This document shows, in pieces, positions 8,365 through 17,408 of a stretch of DNA of 64,000 bases; position 1 is the first letter of the stretch; the number at the start of each line of letters is the position of its first letter. The DNA comes from Pseudomonas sp. Irchel 3A7 (GTDB lineage Bacteria > Pseudomonadota > Gammaproteobacteria > Pseudomonadales > Pseudomonadaceae), in assembly GCF_900187565.1 (NCBI RefSeq), contig NZ_FYED01000013.1:124001-188000 (forward strand), read 5' to 3'. The position numbers and the translations under genes are program-made. The notes below the pieces were generated by a model that saw nothing but the letters and a program-made list of their open reading frames with translations, did no database searches and had not been told where the DNA came from.

Positions 8365-9252
8365 ATGCGCCGCCTGCTCACCGGCTGTTTCGTCACCCTG
8401 CTGCTGTTGCTCAACACGTTGGTCCTGTTCGGGCCCTTGATGGTATTTGCCCTGCTCAAGCTGGTCCTGCCCGGTCGCTTTCGCGATGACGCGTCATGGG
8501 CGGTGATGTGGATTGCCGAGACCTGGGCCGAGATCGACAAACTGATCTTCCGCCTGTGCATCCCCACCCAGTGGGACATTCGTGGCGGTGACGATCTTCG
8601 CACCGACACCTCGTATCTGGTGATCAGCAACCATCAATCCTGGGTCGATATTCCGGCGCTGATCCAGACGCTGAACCGGCGCACGCCGTTCTTCAAATTC
8701 TTCCTCAAGAAAGAACTGATCTGGGTGCCGTTCCTGGGTCTGGCATGGTGGGCGCTGGATTACCCGTTCATGAAGCGCTACACCAAGGCCTTTCTGGCGA
8801 AAAACCCGGAGCTGGCCGGCAAGGACCTGGAGATCACCAAACAAGCCTGCGAGTTGTTCAAGCGTCAGCCAGTGACCGTGGTCAACTATCTGGAAGGCAC
8901 CCGCTACACCACCGCCAAAAGCACCCAGCAACAATCACCGTTCACCCACCTGCTCAGGCCCAAGGCGGGCGGCGTGGCCTTCGTGCTGGCCGCGATGGGC
9001 GAACAACTGGATGCGGTTCTCGACGTCACTGTGGTCTATCCACAGCAAGCGATTCCGGGTTTCTGGGACTTGATCAGCGGCAATGTGCCGAGGGTCATCA
9101 TCGACATCAAGACCCGCGAACTCGACCCGGCGCTGTGGCAGGGCGATTACGAAAACGATCCGCTGTTTCGTGAGCAGGTCCAGAACTGGGTCAACCAGCT
9201 CTGGACCGAGAAAGACCTGCGCATCGACGCCTTGCGCGCCGAAAGCCGCTGA
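8365..9252 (+). CDS. PlsC-type acyltransferase (YihG-like)
   Basis: A 295-aa membrane acyltransferase related to 1-acylglycerol-3-phosphate acyltransferases. An N-terminal TM helix (~5-33) precedes the catalytic NHQSWVD (HX4D) motif near residue 91. Substrate-binding motifs include PFFKFFLKKEL and the FPEGTR-like block YLEGTRYT. The start is the ATG at 8365 (MRRLLTG) with AAGAG upstream. The likely reaction is acyl transfer from acyl-ACP or acyl-CoA to a lysophospholipid in the inner membrane; the exact substrate is not readable. Confidence 0.88.
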   Translation: MRRLLTGCFVTLLLLLNTLVLFGPLMVFALLKLVLPGRFRDDASWAVMWIAETWAEIDKLIFRLCIPTQWDIRGGDDLRTDTSYLVISNHQSWVDIPALIQTLNRRTPFFKFFLKKELIWVPFLGLAWWALDYPFMKRYTKAFLAKNPELAGKDLEITKQACELFKRQPVTVVNYLEGTRYTTAKSTQQQSPFTHLLRPKAGGVAFVLAAMGEQLDAVLDVTVVYPQQAIPGFWDLISGNVPRVIIDIKTRELDPALWQGDYENDPLFREQVQNWVNQLWTEKDLRIDALRAESR

Positions 9253-9819
9253 TCAACTGTCGGTGTCAATTCCAGAGCCCGTGCCCCAGATGCCGCCCAG
9301 ACTCTGCAGCAGCGAACCACCGACGCCCTGTTGACCGAGGTATTGCAGGATCACCGGGGCAAACAGGCCAACCATGCCGCTGTCCATGCCCAGGGTACTG
9401 AAGGCGTTGTTCAAGTCGTCGGTGCTTTTGACGTTGCCCAACGCGTTATTCAGCCCGGCTGCCTGGCCGGTAGCCCCGAGCAATCCGGCGAGAGCGCCAA
9501 GCTCCCCGCCACCGGACAAAATGTCGAGGCCCGGCACGCTTTTGGCCAGCTCCGAGTAGTCGGTCGAACTCAACTGATTCTTCGCCAGACCAAGCATCGC
9601 CCCGGCACCACCGACGGCCTGTTGCGGCGTCACGTTCAATTGGCTCAGCGCGCCCAGCAGGTCTGCGGTCTCCGAAGTCGGCGCAGCCTGCGTGGCGGCG
9701 TTTTCACCTTTCATCCCGGAAATGGCATTGGCCGCATCGCCCAGGCTGAACTGGGCAAACACCGGGCTGGCCGCCAGGGTCATGAGCGATGCCAGTGCAA
9801 AACCGCGTGAAATCTTCAT
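9253..9819 (-). CDS. DUF2780 (VcgC/VcgE-like) exported protein
   Basis: A 188-aa secreted protein with a signal peptide (MKISRGFALASLMTLAASPVFA-Q). The mature part is rich in Ala, Gly and Leu with repeated LGA/LAGLLG segments and a C-terminal FAPVILQYLGQQGVGGSLLQSL block characteristic of DUF2780. The start at 9819 is chosen for the signal peptide and for AGAGGA 8 nt upstream. Function unknown. It converges with the acyltransferase, with its stop immediately after the other stop codon. Confidence 0.8.
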   Translation of the reverse strand: MKISRGFALASLMTLAASPVFAQFSLGDAANAISGMKGENAATQAAPTSETADLLGALSQLNVTPQQAVGGAGAMLGLAKNQLSSTDYSELAKSVPGLDILSGGGELGALAGLLGATGQAAGLNNALGNVKSTDDLNNAFSTLGMDSGMVGLFAPVILQYLGQQGVGGSLLQSLGGIWGTGSGIDTDS

Positions 9820-9958
9820 TCGGACATCCTCTTGTGCCATGAAAAACGCCCGGCTGATGGGCGTAAAAGCTGCCGGTTTGACCGGGGATGCGTGGGCATG
9901 TTCCTGGGTGCAGTGGGCATTTTTTAACCAACTTACGAGCGGGAGGTGGCGACCCTAT

Positions 9959-9976
9959 CAGTTCTGCTAGTAGGCA
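9959..9976 (+). promoter_or_regulatory. Shared 18-nt motif upstream of RHS gene 2
   Basis: CAGTTCTGCTAGTAGGCA, the partner of the element at 6626-6643, here 62 nt before the ATG at 10039. Conservation of sequence and distance between two otherwise different upstream regions suggests a promoter or leader element copied with the RHS unit. Confidence 0.5.
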
Positions 9977-10038
9977 GTGTGAATGGGATGCGCCACAGTG
10001 AAGACTTGGACCGATGGCCATTCAGGGGAACTCAGCCC

Positions 10039-11130
10039 ATGCAGCCCAACCTCAAGACACCACTGGTTGAATACCATTACGACGCACTGAATCGGCTGGT
10101 TGCCAGCACACCTTCGGTGCAAGCCACCACCCAGCGCTTTTACCTGAAAGATCACCTGGCTACCGAGATTCAGGGCACGGAGCAGAGTTCGATCATGCAA
10201 CACGACGATCAACTGCTGGCGCAGCAACAGCGCCAGGGCAGCGCGGCTGCGCAAAGCTCTTTTCTCGCCGCAGATCATCAGCGTTCAGTACTGACCCTGC
10301 TCGACGCCAAACAACCTCATACCTTCGTTTACACCCCATACGGCCACTGTTTTACTGGAGGTGGCTTACTCAGCCTGCTCGGCTTCAAAGGCGAACGGCA
10401 GGATCCATTGACGGGATGGTATTTGTTGGGGAATGGGTATCGGGCGTTTAGTCCCTTGTTAATGCGCTTTCATAGTCCCGACAGTGTCCGTTTGAGTCCG
10501 TTTGGGAGGGGTGGATTGAATGCGTATGCGTATTGCTTGGGAGATCCGGTGAATCGGGCAGATCGAAATGGACACTTCTCCCGCTGGGCAATAGTGCGAA
10601 GCAACCTACCAAGTATCGTAAAAATGCGAGCCTCCTCCAAAACTTTAGCCACCCCCTGGGGCAACGCTATTCCCGGTACTGCAAAAAGAGTTAGTCCAAC
10701 TCCTGATTTGCGACCTCGAACCAGTCTTAATCACATGCCCGAAAAAATATTGGCCAAAATCTTTGATCAATTAGATGGCAAAGACCTTATCAATGTTTCA
10801 CTTACTTCAAAACGGATGAAGGCCGGCGTTAGCAGATTATCCGCCATCAACCTAAATAAACAGTTGGCTGGAAAATTGCCAAGCGAACACCTGCCACTAA
10901 TCGATGCCGTGGGATTTGGAGAGATTAAAGGAATAGCGCCTTCGGCAGCGATCAATACTGGAGTAACCATCGCTCAAGCCCAGCGCGACTTTCCTTATGC
11001 AATGACTCGACTGGTTGGACCTAATAATAGAAGCATGCACTACGGCCCCAGGCCTGACTTGCTTCCCCAAGTCGACCCTCCTCAAAACGTCGCCGCGCAA
11101 ATCAGAGCAATGCACGGCGATCTATTTTAA
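10039..11130 (+). CDS. Orphan RHS-core protein with F-box-like C-terminal domain (RHS2)
   Basis: A 363-aa protein. The RHS core spans ~8-180: YHYDALNRLVAS, FYLKDHLATEI, AADHQRSVLTLL, YTPYGHCF, LLGFKGERQDPLTGWY, LSPFGRGGLNAYAYC and DPVNRADRNGH. Where the toxin tip usually lies, residues 233-270 read MPEKILAKIFDQLDGKDLI followed by NVSLTSKRMK, matching the eukaryotic F-box pattern (LPxEILxxIFxxL, DL, SLVCKR). A ~95-residue tail without LRR or Kelch repeats follows. The start at 10039 has AGGGGA 9 nt upstream; the frame is open back to 9946. The C-terminal third is AT-richer than its surroundings. No immunity gene follows. The core call is firm; the F-box call rests on motif reading. Confidence 0.8.
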   Translation: MQPNLKTPLVEYHYDALNRLVASTPSVQATTQRFYLKDHLATEIQGTEQSSIMQHDDQLLAQQQRQGSAAAQSSFLAADHQRSVLTLLDAKQPHTFVYTPYGHCFTGGGLLSLLGFKGERQDPLTGWYLLGNGYRAFSPLLMRFHSPDSVRLSPFGRGGLNAYAYCLGDPVNRADRNGHFSRWAIVRSNLPSIVKMRASSKTLATPWGNAIPGTAKRVSPTPDLRPRTSLNHMPEKILAKIFDQLDGKDLINVSLTSKRMKAGVSRLSAINLNKQLAGKLPSEHLPLIDAVGFGEIKGIAPSAAINTGVTIAQAQRDFPYAMTRLVGPNNRSMHYGPRPDLLPQVDPPQNVAAQIRAMHGDLF

Positions 11131-11149
11131 TTTCGATATCCTTGTATAA

Positions 11150-11183
11150 AAAAGGGCGACATAAAGTCGCCCTTCATTTTTTG
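11150..11183. terminator. Bidirectional terminator between RHS2 and fdhA
   Basis: The stem GGGCGAC / GTCGCCC (11154-11172, loop ATAAA) is flanked by an A-run on the left and a T-rich run on the right. It can therefore terminate RHS2 on the plus strand and fdhA on the minus strand. Confidence 0.85.
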
Positions 11184-11192
11184 CAAATAAAA

Positions 11193-12392
11193 TCACGCCG
11201 CACTAAACAACTTATGCGGATCAATCACAAACTTCTTCGGCACGCCCGCATCAAACTCGCCATACCCCTCAGGCGCCTGATCCAGGCTGATCACCTGCAC
11301 ACCCACCACTTCGGCGATGTTGATGCGGTCCCACATGATCGCCTGCATCAGTTGGCGGTTGTACTTCATCACCGGGGTCTGGCCGGTGTGGAAGCTGTGG
11401 GATTTTGCCCAGCCGAGGCCGAAGCGAATGCTCAGGCTGCCCATTTTCGCGGCGGCGTCCACGGCACCTGGATCTTCGGTCACGTAGAGGCCCGGGATGC
11501 CGATTTTGCCGGCTACGCGTACCACGCCCATCAGCGAGTTGAGTACGGTGGCCGGGGCTTCGTGCTTGACGCCGTCGTGACCGTGGCCGCGGGCTTCGAA
11601 GCCTACGGCGTCGATGGCGCAATCCACTTCAGGCTCGCCCAGCAGCGCGGCGATCTGTTCGTGCAGCGGGGTGTCGAGGGACAGGTCGGCGATTTCGAAG
11701 CCTTGGGCCTTGGCGTGAGCCAGGCGCACGGTGTTGACGTCACCGACGATCACCACCGCTGCGCCCAACAGGCGAGCGGAAGCGGCAGCGGCCAGACCGA
11801 CAGGACCAGCACCCGCGATGTATACGGTGCTGCCTGGGCCGACACCGGCGGTCACTGCGCCGTGATAACCGGTCGGCAGGATGTCGGAGAGGCAGGTCAG
11901 GTCGCGGATTTTCGCCATCGCGCGATCGCGATCAGGCAGTTTGAGCAGGTTGAAGTCGGCGTACGGCACCATCGCGTATTCCGCCTGGCCACCGGTCCAG
12001 TCGCCCATGTCGACATAGCCATAAGCACCGCCCGGACGCGCCGGGTTGACGCTGAGGCACACGCCGGTGTGCATTTCCTTGCAGGAACGGCAGCGCCCGC
12101 AAGCCACGTTGAACGGTACAGACACCAGGTCGCCGATTTGCAGGTTTTCGACGTCGCGGCCCTTTTCGATCACTTCACCGGTGATTTCATGACCCAGGAC
12201 CAGGCCGGTTTGAGCGGTGGTACGACCGCGCACCATGTGCTGGTCGGAACCACAGATGTTGGTGGACACCACACGCAGGATGACAGCGTGTTCAATCTTC
12301 CTGCCACGCGGGTCCTGCATTTTCGGATAGTCGATTTTCTGTACTTCGACCTTGCCAGCGCCGAGATACACCACACCACGATTGCCAGACAT
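11193..12392 (-). CDS. fdhA: Glutathione-independent formaldehyde dehydrogenase
   Basis: A 399-aa zinc-dependent medium-chain dehydrogenase that oxidises formaldehyde to formate with NAD+. Catalytic zinc ligands C47 (NICGSDQH) and H68 (GHEITGEV); structural zinc cysteines in ACGRCRSCKEMHTGVC; Rossmann motif YIAGAGPVGLAAAASA. Last gene of the sox/purU block, matching PA5421 position in P. aeruginosa. It disposes of formaldehyde released when GbcAB and DgcAB demethylate betaine and dimethylglycine. A REPIN separates it from purU. Confidence 0.95.
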   Translation of the reverse strand: MSGNRGVVYLGAGKVEVQKIDYPKMQDPRGRKIEHAVILRVVSTNICGSDQHMVRGRTTAQTGLVLGHEITGEVIEKGRDVENLQIGDLVSVPFNVACGRCRSCKEMHTGVCLSVNPARPGGAYGYVDMGDWTGGQAEYAMVPYADFNLLKLPDRDRAMAKIRDLTCLSDILPTGYHGAVTAGVGPGSTVYIAGAGPVGLAAAASARLLGAAVVIVGDVNTVRLAHAKAQGFEIADLSLDTPLHEQIAALLGEPEVDCAIDAVGFEARGHGHDGVKHEAPATVLNSLMGVVRVAGKIGIPGLYVTEDPGAVDAAAKMGSLSIRFGLGWAKSHSFHTGQTPVMKYNRQLMQAIMWDRINIAEVVGVQVISLDQAPEGYGEFDAGVPKKFVIDPHKLFSAA

Positions 12393-12499
12393 GCTTTCAC
12401 CTCGCTGTTGTTTTTATGTAGCGGTCGCGTCGCCGGGGAGTGGCGGCGCGTTGATTGCTCGGGTTATTGCCTGTTTGTCTTGTGTTGCTTGTAAGGGCC

Positions 12500-12573
12500 T
12501 CTTCGCGAGCAGGCTCGCTCCCACAGTGGGCCGGAGAACGCCCCCCCCTGTGGGAGCGAGCCTGCTCGCGAAA
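12500..12573. repeat. REPIN between purU and fdhA
   Basis: Short-spacer inverted REP pair inside the operon gap between purU (ends 12579) and fdhA (starts 12392). Confidence 0.94.
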
Positions 12574-12578
12574 GCGAT

Positions 12579-13436
12579 CTAAAGAACGACCGTACGATTG
12601 GCGTTCAAAAACACTCTTCTCTCAATGTGATAACCCACCGCCCGGGCCAGGGTCAGGCCTTCGATATCCCGCCCCTTGGCGATCAGATCTTCCGGGTAAT
12701 GGCTGTGATCCACCACCTCGACCCCCTGGGCGATGATCGGTCCTTCATCCAGATCGTTGTTGATGTAGTGCGCCGTGGCGCCGACCAGTTTCACGCCCTT
12801 GTTATAGGCCTGGTGATAGGGCTTGGCGCCCTTGAAGCCCGGCAGCAGGGAGTGGTGGATGTTGATCGCCTTGCCGTCGAGTTTGCGGCACAGCTCCGGC
12901 GACAGGACCTGCATGTAGCGGGCAAGGATCACCAGTTCGGCGCCGGATTCTTCGATCACCTGCAAGACCTGACGCTCCTGCGACGGCTTGTCGTTCGGGT
13001 CCAGCGGGAAGTGGTAGTACGGAATCTGGTGCCAGTCGGCCAGCGGCTTGAGGTCGGGGTGGTTGGAGACCACGGCGGCCACGTCCATGGACAACTGGCC
13101 GATGCGCTGGCGGTAGAGCAAGTCGTTGAGGCAGTGATCGGCCTTGGACACCATGATCACCACTTGCGGGCGGTGATGGGGCGGGGTCAGCTCGAAGATC
13201 ATGCCAAAGGCTTCGCCACGCTCGGCAAGGCCGGCGCGGAATGACTGTTCGTCGAAACCGTCGGGCTGGCGGAATTCCACACGAATGAAGAAACGCCCCG
13301 AGAGGCGGTCATCGAAGGAATGGTGTTCGGTGACGTAGCAGCCCTGCTCGAACAGAAAGCGGGTCACCGCGTCCACCGTGCCGAGCACGCTGGGGCAGTC
13401 GGCGGTCAGAATCCATGTGTCTGGGGCGCGGCTCAT
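12579..13436 (-). CDS. purU: Formyltetrahydrofolate deformylase
   Basis: A 285-aa enzyme hydrolysing 10-formyl-THF to formate and THF. An N-terminal ACT domain (~8-85; DCPSVLGTVDAVTRFLFE) precedes a formyltransferase-type catalytic domain with N192, H194 (INIHHSLLPGF) and D230 (NNDLDEGPII). The start at 13436 (MSRAPDTW) avoids a REP-derived extension. In this cluster it regenerates free THF while one-carbon units flow from betaine methyl groups. Between soxG and fdhA, each gap holding a REPIN. Confidence 0.94.
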   Translation of the reverse strand: MSRAPDTWILTADCPSVLGTVDAVTRFLFEQGCYVTEHHSFDDRLSGRFFIRVEFRQPDGFDEQSFRAGLAERGEAFGMIFELTPPHHRPQVVIMVSKADHCLNDLLYRQRIGQLSMDVAAVVSNHPDLKPLADWHQIPYYHFPLDPNDKPSQERQVLQVIEESGAELVILARYMQVLSPELCRKLDGKAINIHHSLLPGFKGAKPYHQAYNKGVKLVGATAHYINNDLDEGPIIAQGVEVVDHSHYPEDLIAKGRDIEGLTLARAVGYHIERRVFLNANRTVVL

Positions 13437-13478
13437 AGTGCGGTGACTCCTGCTGAATCGGTAAAGAAAACATCCTCC

Positions 13479-13583
13479 TGTGGGAGCGAGCCGGCTCCGG
13501 GCGGCGTTCCGACGAAGGCGGTGTATCAGCAACATTGATGTCGCCTGACACTCCCTCTTCGCGAGCAGGCTCGCTCCCACAGG
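13479..13583. repeat. REPIN between soxG and purU
   Basis: The left REP arm is degraded after GTGGGAGCGAGCC (GGCTCCGGGC follows); the right arm is intact. This is the most eroded copy of the common type in the window. Confidence 0.88.
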
Positions 13584-13608
13584 GGGTCGCCTCCATGGCG
13601 GGTTGTAA

Positions 13609-14241
13609 TCAGGCCTGAACGCTAAGGCCGTACTCGGCAGAAGCATCCTGCAACCACAACCACCAGTAGTCCGAGAAGCTGCGACGGATCAGCAGTTCCC
13701 AGGTGTCTTCGGCGGTGTGGCGGATCATCAGTTGCGACTTGGCGAACACCGTGCCGACCGCCTTGCCCACCGGGAAGTTGTTCGGGTGCACGTCGTAGCT
13801 GGTGGACTTCATCAGGACCTGGCGCACGTTCGGGCCGCTCAGTTCGAGGATCTGCTGGCCGCCGCTGACATTGACGATCTGAATGTGCAGATCGCCCAGC
13901 GCTTCACGCAGTTTTTGCTCGGCGGCGAATTCTTCGCCGGTCGGGACGATCAGCAGCCACTCATCCGGCCCCATCCATTGCAGGCTGGTTTCGCCTTTGA
14001 CGATGACGGTCAGCGCGCCGGGCAATTCGATACCCAGGGCCTTGTGCACGCCCGCGGCGAATGCGGCATCGTGGCCATCGCCACGAATGGTCAGGTGGCC
14101 GAGGAGTTTTTTCTCGCGCACAGTCACGCCGGCGTTCTTGCGACCCTTGCCCACCAGGCTGGCGAGGTCGGCATGATGCAGCGACGACTCGGCCTTGGCC
14201 CCGGAGGTTGGGCGTTGTTGGTAAACATTGGCTGCGGTCAT
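13609..14241 (-). CDS. soxG: Sarcosine oxidase, gamma subunit
   Basis: A 210-aa subunit of heterotetrameric sarcosine oxidase, with a GcvT-like fold (SLQWMGPDEWLLIVP, LELSGPNVRQVLMKSTSYDVHP, RSFSDYWWLWLQDA). It helps assemble the complex with SoxA, SoxB and SoxD. The start at 14241 (MTAANVYQQ) follows family length. Separated from soxA by a REPIN rather than overlapping it. Confidence 0.93.
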   Translation of the reverse strand: MTAANVYQQRPTSGAKAESSLHHADLASLVGKGRKNAGVTVREKKLLGHLTIRGDGHDAAFAAGVHKALGIELPGALTVIVKGETSLQWMGPDEWLLIVPTGEEFAAEQKLREALGDLHIQIVNVSGGQQILELSGPNVRQVLMKSTSYDVHPNNFPVGKAVGTVFAKSQLMIRHTAEDTWELLIRRSFSDYWWLWLQDASAEYGLSVQA

Positions 14242-14290
14242 AAAGCACCTGTTCTGAATTCTGTTGGCCTTGTGGTGACTGCTCTGCCGT

Positions 14291-14357
14291 CTTCGCGAGC
14301 AGGCTCGCTCCCACAAGGGTTACGCAATCTCCTGTGGGAGCGAGCCTGCTCGCGAAA
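14291..14357. repeat. REPIN between soxA and soxG
   Basis: Compact inverted REP pair in the 149-bp gap between soxA and soxG, inside an operon whose products must assemble together. Confidence 0.94.
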
Positions 14358-14390
14358 GCGTCAGCAGCCACCCCACAGGACCCAAGGCCA

Positions 14391-17300
14391 TTAAACGTTC
14401 TGGCGCTCGCCCTTCGGATCGAAGAACACCGAAGAAACGATTTCCGCCTCGATCACGCTGCCGTCCGCCAGGGGCGCGAACACACGTTCGCCCATGCGGT
14501 TCAGGCCGCCCTTGACCACGCCCATGGCAAACGAATAGCCCAGGGAGTTGTGCAGGTAACTGGAGGTCACGTGACCGACCATGGTCATCGGGATCGCCTG
14601 CTTGGTGTTGAACACCAGTTGCGCACCTTCCGGCAGCCACTTGTTCGGATCGATCGGCTTCAGGCCGACCAGCTGCTTACGTTGATCACGTACGCAGTCT
14701 TCACGGTTCATCCCGCGCCAGCCGATCCACGAGAACGGTTTGGTGCGGCCCACACACCAGCCCATGTTCAGGTCGTCCGGGGTCATCGAGCTGTCAGTGT
14801 CCTGACCGACGATGATGAAGCCCTTCTCGGCCCGCAGGACGTGCATGGTTTCGGTGCCGTACGGCGTCAGGTTGTACTTCTTGCCGGCGTCGACGATTTT
14901 TTCCAGTACGCCCATGGCGTAGTCGGCTTGCACGTTGACTTCGTACGACAGCTCACCGGTAAACGAAATCCGGAATATCCGCGCCGGCACACCGCCGACC
15001 AAGGCTTCTTTCCAGGTCATGAACGGGAAGGCTTCGTTGCTCAGGTCGGCGTCAGTGACTTCGCTGAGCAGCTTGCGGCTGTTCGGCCCGGACAGGGTCA
15101 TGGTCGCCCAGTGATCCGTCACGGAAGTGAAGTACACCTTCAGGTCCGGCCATTCGGTCTGGTGGTACAGCTCCAGCCATTGCAGCACGCGGGCCGCGCC
15201 ACCGGTGGTGGTGGTCATCACGAAATGGTTCTCGGCCAGGCATGCCGTCACGCCGTCGTCGAACACCATGCCGTCTTCTTTGCACATCAGGCCGTAACGG
15301 GCCTTGCCCACGTCGAGCTTGGTCCAGGCGTTGGTGTACACGCGGTTGAGGAACTCGCGGGTATCCGGGCCCTGGATGTCGATCTTGCCCAGGGTCGAGG
15401 CGTCCAGCAGGCCGACGCTGTCGCGCACGGCTTTGCATTCGCGCTTGACCGCCGCGTGCATGTCTTCACCGCTTTTCGGGAAGTACCACGGACGTTTCCA
15501 CTGGCCGACGTCTTCGAATTCAGCACCGTTTTTCAGGTGCCACTGATGCAGCGCGGTGTAACGCACCGGCTCGAAGATGTGGCCACAGTGACGACCGGCC
15601 ACGGCACCGAAAGTCACCGGTGTGTAGTTCGGGCGGAACATGGTGGTGCCCATCTGCGGGATGGTCACGTTCAGCGAACGGGCGGCAATGGCCAGGCCGT
15701 TGACGTTGCCGAGCTTGCCCTGATCGGTGCCGAAGCCCAACGCGGTGTAGCGCTTGACGTGCTCGACCGACTCGAAGCCTTCGCGGGTCGCCAGTTCGAT
15801 GGCGGCAGCGGTCACGTCGTTCTGCAGGTCGACGAATTGCTTCGGCGCCCGTGCGGTGTTCTTCTCATGCGGCACCTGGAACAGCGCCAGGGTCGGCTCT
15901 TCCAGACGGGCCAGGGCTTTGGGCAAGGTCGCTTCGACCGCACCGAAACCGGCTTCGCTGGCAGCGCGCACGCCCCCTTCAAAACCATCGGCCAGGGAAT
16001 CGCCGAGGCCATAGACGCCGTTGATGCCACCGACGCACACGCGTTTCTGCGGTGCTTCGCCCGGAACGAAACCGAGGATGTCTTCACGCCAGATCGGCTT
16101 GCCGCCCAGGTGCGAAGCCAGGTGAACCACCGGGCTGTAGCCGCCGGAACTGGCGACGATGTCGCAGTCGAGCCATTCACCAGGGCTGGTGACTTTGTGT
16201 CCTTTCACATCGATCGCGGCCACGCGGGCAGCGGTCACGTGCTTGCTGCCACGAGCCTCGATCACGGCGCTGCCGGTGAGGATGCGAATGCCCTTGGCGC
16301 GCGCTTCTTCCACCAGCGCACCGCGAGGGTTGCTGCGAGCGTCAGCGATGGCTACCACTTGCAGGCTGGCATCGAGCCAATCCAGCGCGACGCGATAGGC
16401 GTGGTCGTTGTTGGTCGACAGCACGAGCTTCTTGCCCGGTGCCACGCCATAGCGACGTACGTAAGTCGACACAGCGCCGGCCAGCATGTTGCCCGGCACG
16501 TCGTTGTTGCCGTAGACCAGCGGACGCTCGTGAGCGCCGGTCGCCAGGACCACGCGCTTGGCGCGAACCCGGTGGATGCGCTGACGTACCTGGCCAATCG
16601 GTGCGCGGTCGCCGAGGTGATCGGTCAGGCGCTCGTGAATGGTCAGGAAGTTATGGTCGTGGTAGCCGTTGACCGTGGCGCGCGGCAACAGCAGCACGTC
16701 CGGGGTGTTCTTCAGTTCTGCGATGACGCTGGCGACCCATTCCACGGCAGGCTTGCCGTCGAGGCTTTCGCGGGAGTCGAGCAGGCTGCCGCCGAATTCT
16801 TCCTGCTCATCGGCCAGGATCACCCGGGCACCGCTGCGCGCAGCGGCCAGTGCAGCGGCCAGACCGGCAGGGCCGGCGCCGACGATCAGCACGTCGCAGT
16901 GCTGGTTCATGTAGTCGTAGGTGTCCGGATCGTTCTCGGTCGGCGAGCGGCCAAGACCGGCGGCCTTACGAATGTACTTCTCGTAGGTCATCCAGAACGA
17001 TTGCGGGTACATGAAGGTTTTGTAGTAGAAACCCGGTGGCATCAGCTTGCCGCCGACCTTGCCGAGGATCCCCATCATGTCGTTGTTCACGCTCGGCCAG
17101 CCGTTGGTGCTGGTGGCGACCAGGCCCTGGTACAGCGCTTGTTGCGTGGCGCGCACGTTCGGGATTTGCGTGGCTTCGGTGGCGCCGATCTGCAGCACCG
17201 CGTTCGGCTCTTCGGCACCGGCGGCGAAGATGCCGCGCGGACGGGAATACTTGAAGCTGCGACCGATGATGTCGACGCCGTTGGCCAGCAGTGCAGCGGC

Positions 17301-17408
17301 CAGGGAGTCACCTTCGAAGCCTTTGTAGCTCTGGCCGTTGAAGGTGAAGCTCAGGACTTTGTTGCGGTCGATCCGTCCGCCGTTGGACAGGCGATTGATC
17401 TGGCTCAT
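14391..17408 (-). CDS. soxA: Sarcosine oxidase, alpha subunit
   Basis: A 1005-aa subunit. The N-terminal ~100 residues resemble the ferredoxin-like segment of the family. A dinucleotide-binding domain follows (VGAGPAGLAAALAAA, GAGPAG at 177-182; second Rossmann-like region near ATGAHERPLVYGNND). The C-terminal ~400 residues form a GcvT/folate-binding domain (RPWYFPKSGEDMHAAVKRE, LSGPNSRKLLSEVTD, FTGELSYEVNV, GYSFAMGVVKGG). It transfers the methylene group of sarcosine to THF, giving 5,10-methylene-THF. The start overlaps the soxD stop by 4 bp. Confidence 0.96.
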   Translation of the reverse strand: MSQINRLSNGGRIDRNKVLSFTFNGQSYKGFEGDSLAAALLANGVDIIGRSFKYSRPRGIFAAGAEEPNAVLQIGATEATQIPNVRATQQALYQGLVATSTNGWPSVNNDMMGILGKVGGKLMPPGFYYKTFMYPQSFWMTYEKYIRKAAGLGRSPTENDPDTYDYMNQHCDVLIVGAGPAGLAAALAAARSGARVILADEQEEFGGSLLDSRESLDGKPAVEWVASVIAELKNTPDVLLLPRATVNGYHDHNFLTIHERLTDHLGDRAPIGQVRQRIHRVRAKRVVLATGAHERPLVYGNNDVPGNMLAGAVSTYVRRYGVAPGKKLVLSTNNDHAYRVALDWLDASLQVVAIADARSNPRGALVEEARAKGIRILTGSAVIEARGSKHVTAARVAAIDVKGHKVTSPGEWLDCDIVASSGGYSPVVHLASHLGGKPIWREDILGFVPGEAPQKRVCVGGINGVYGLGDSLADGFEGGVRAASEAGFGAVEATLPKALARLEEPTLALFQVPHEKNTARAPKQFVDLQNDVTAAAIELATREGFESVEHVKRYTALGFGTDQGKLGNVNGLAIAARSLNVTIPQMGTTMFRPNYTPVTFGAVAGRHCGHIFEPVRYTALHQWHLKNGAEFEDVGQWKRPWYFPKSGEDMHAAVKRECKAVRDSVGLLDASTLGKIDIQGPDTREFLNRVYTNAWTKLDVGKARYGLMCKEDGMVFDDGVTACLAENHFVMTTTTGGAARVLQWLELYHQTEWPDLKVYFTSVTDHWATMTLSGPNSRKLLSEVTDADLSNEAFPFMTWKEALVGGVPARIFRISFTGELSYEVNVQADYAMGVLEKIVDAGKKYNLTPYGTETMHVLRAEKGFIIVGQDTDSSMTPDDLNMGWCVGRTKPFSWIGWRGMNREDCVRDQRKQLVGLKPIDPNKWLPEGAQLVFNTKQAIPMTMVGHVTSSYLHNSLGYSFAMGVVKGGLNRMGERVFAPLADGSVIEAEIVSSVFFDPKGERQNV

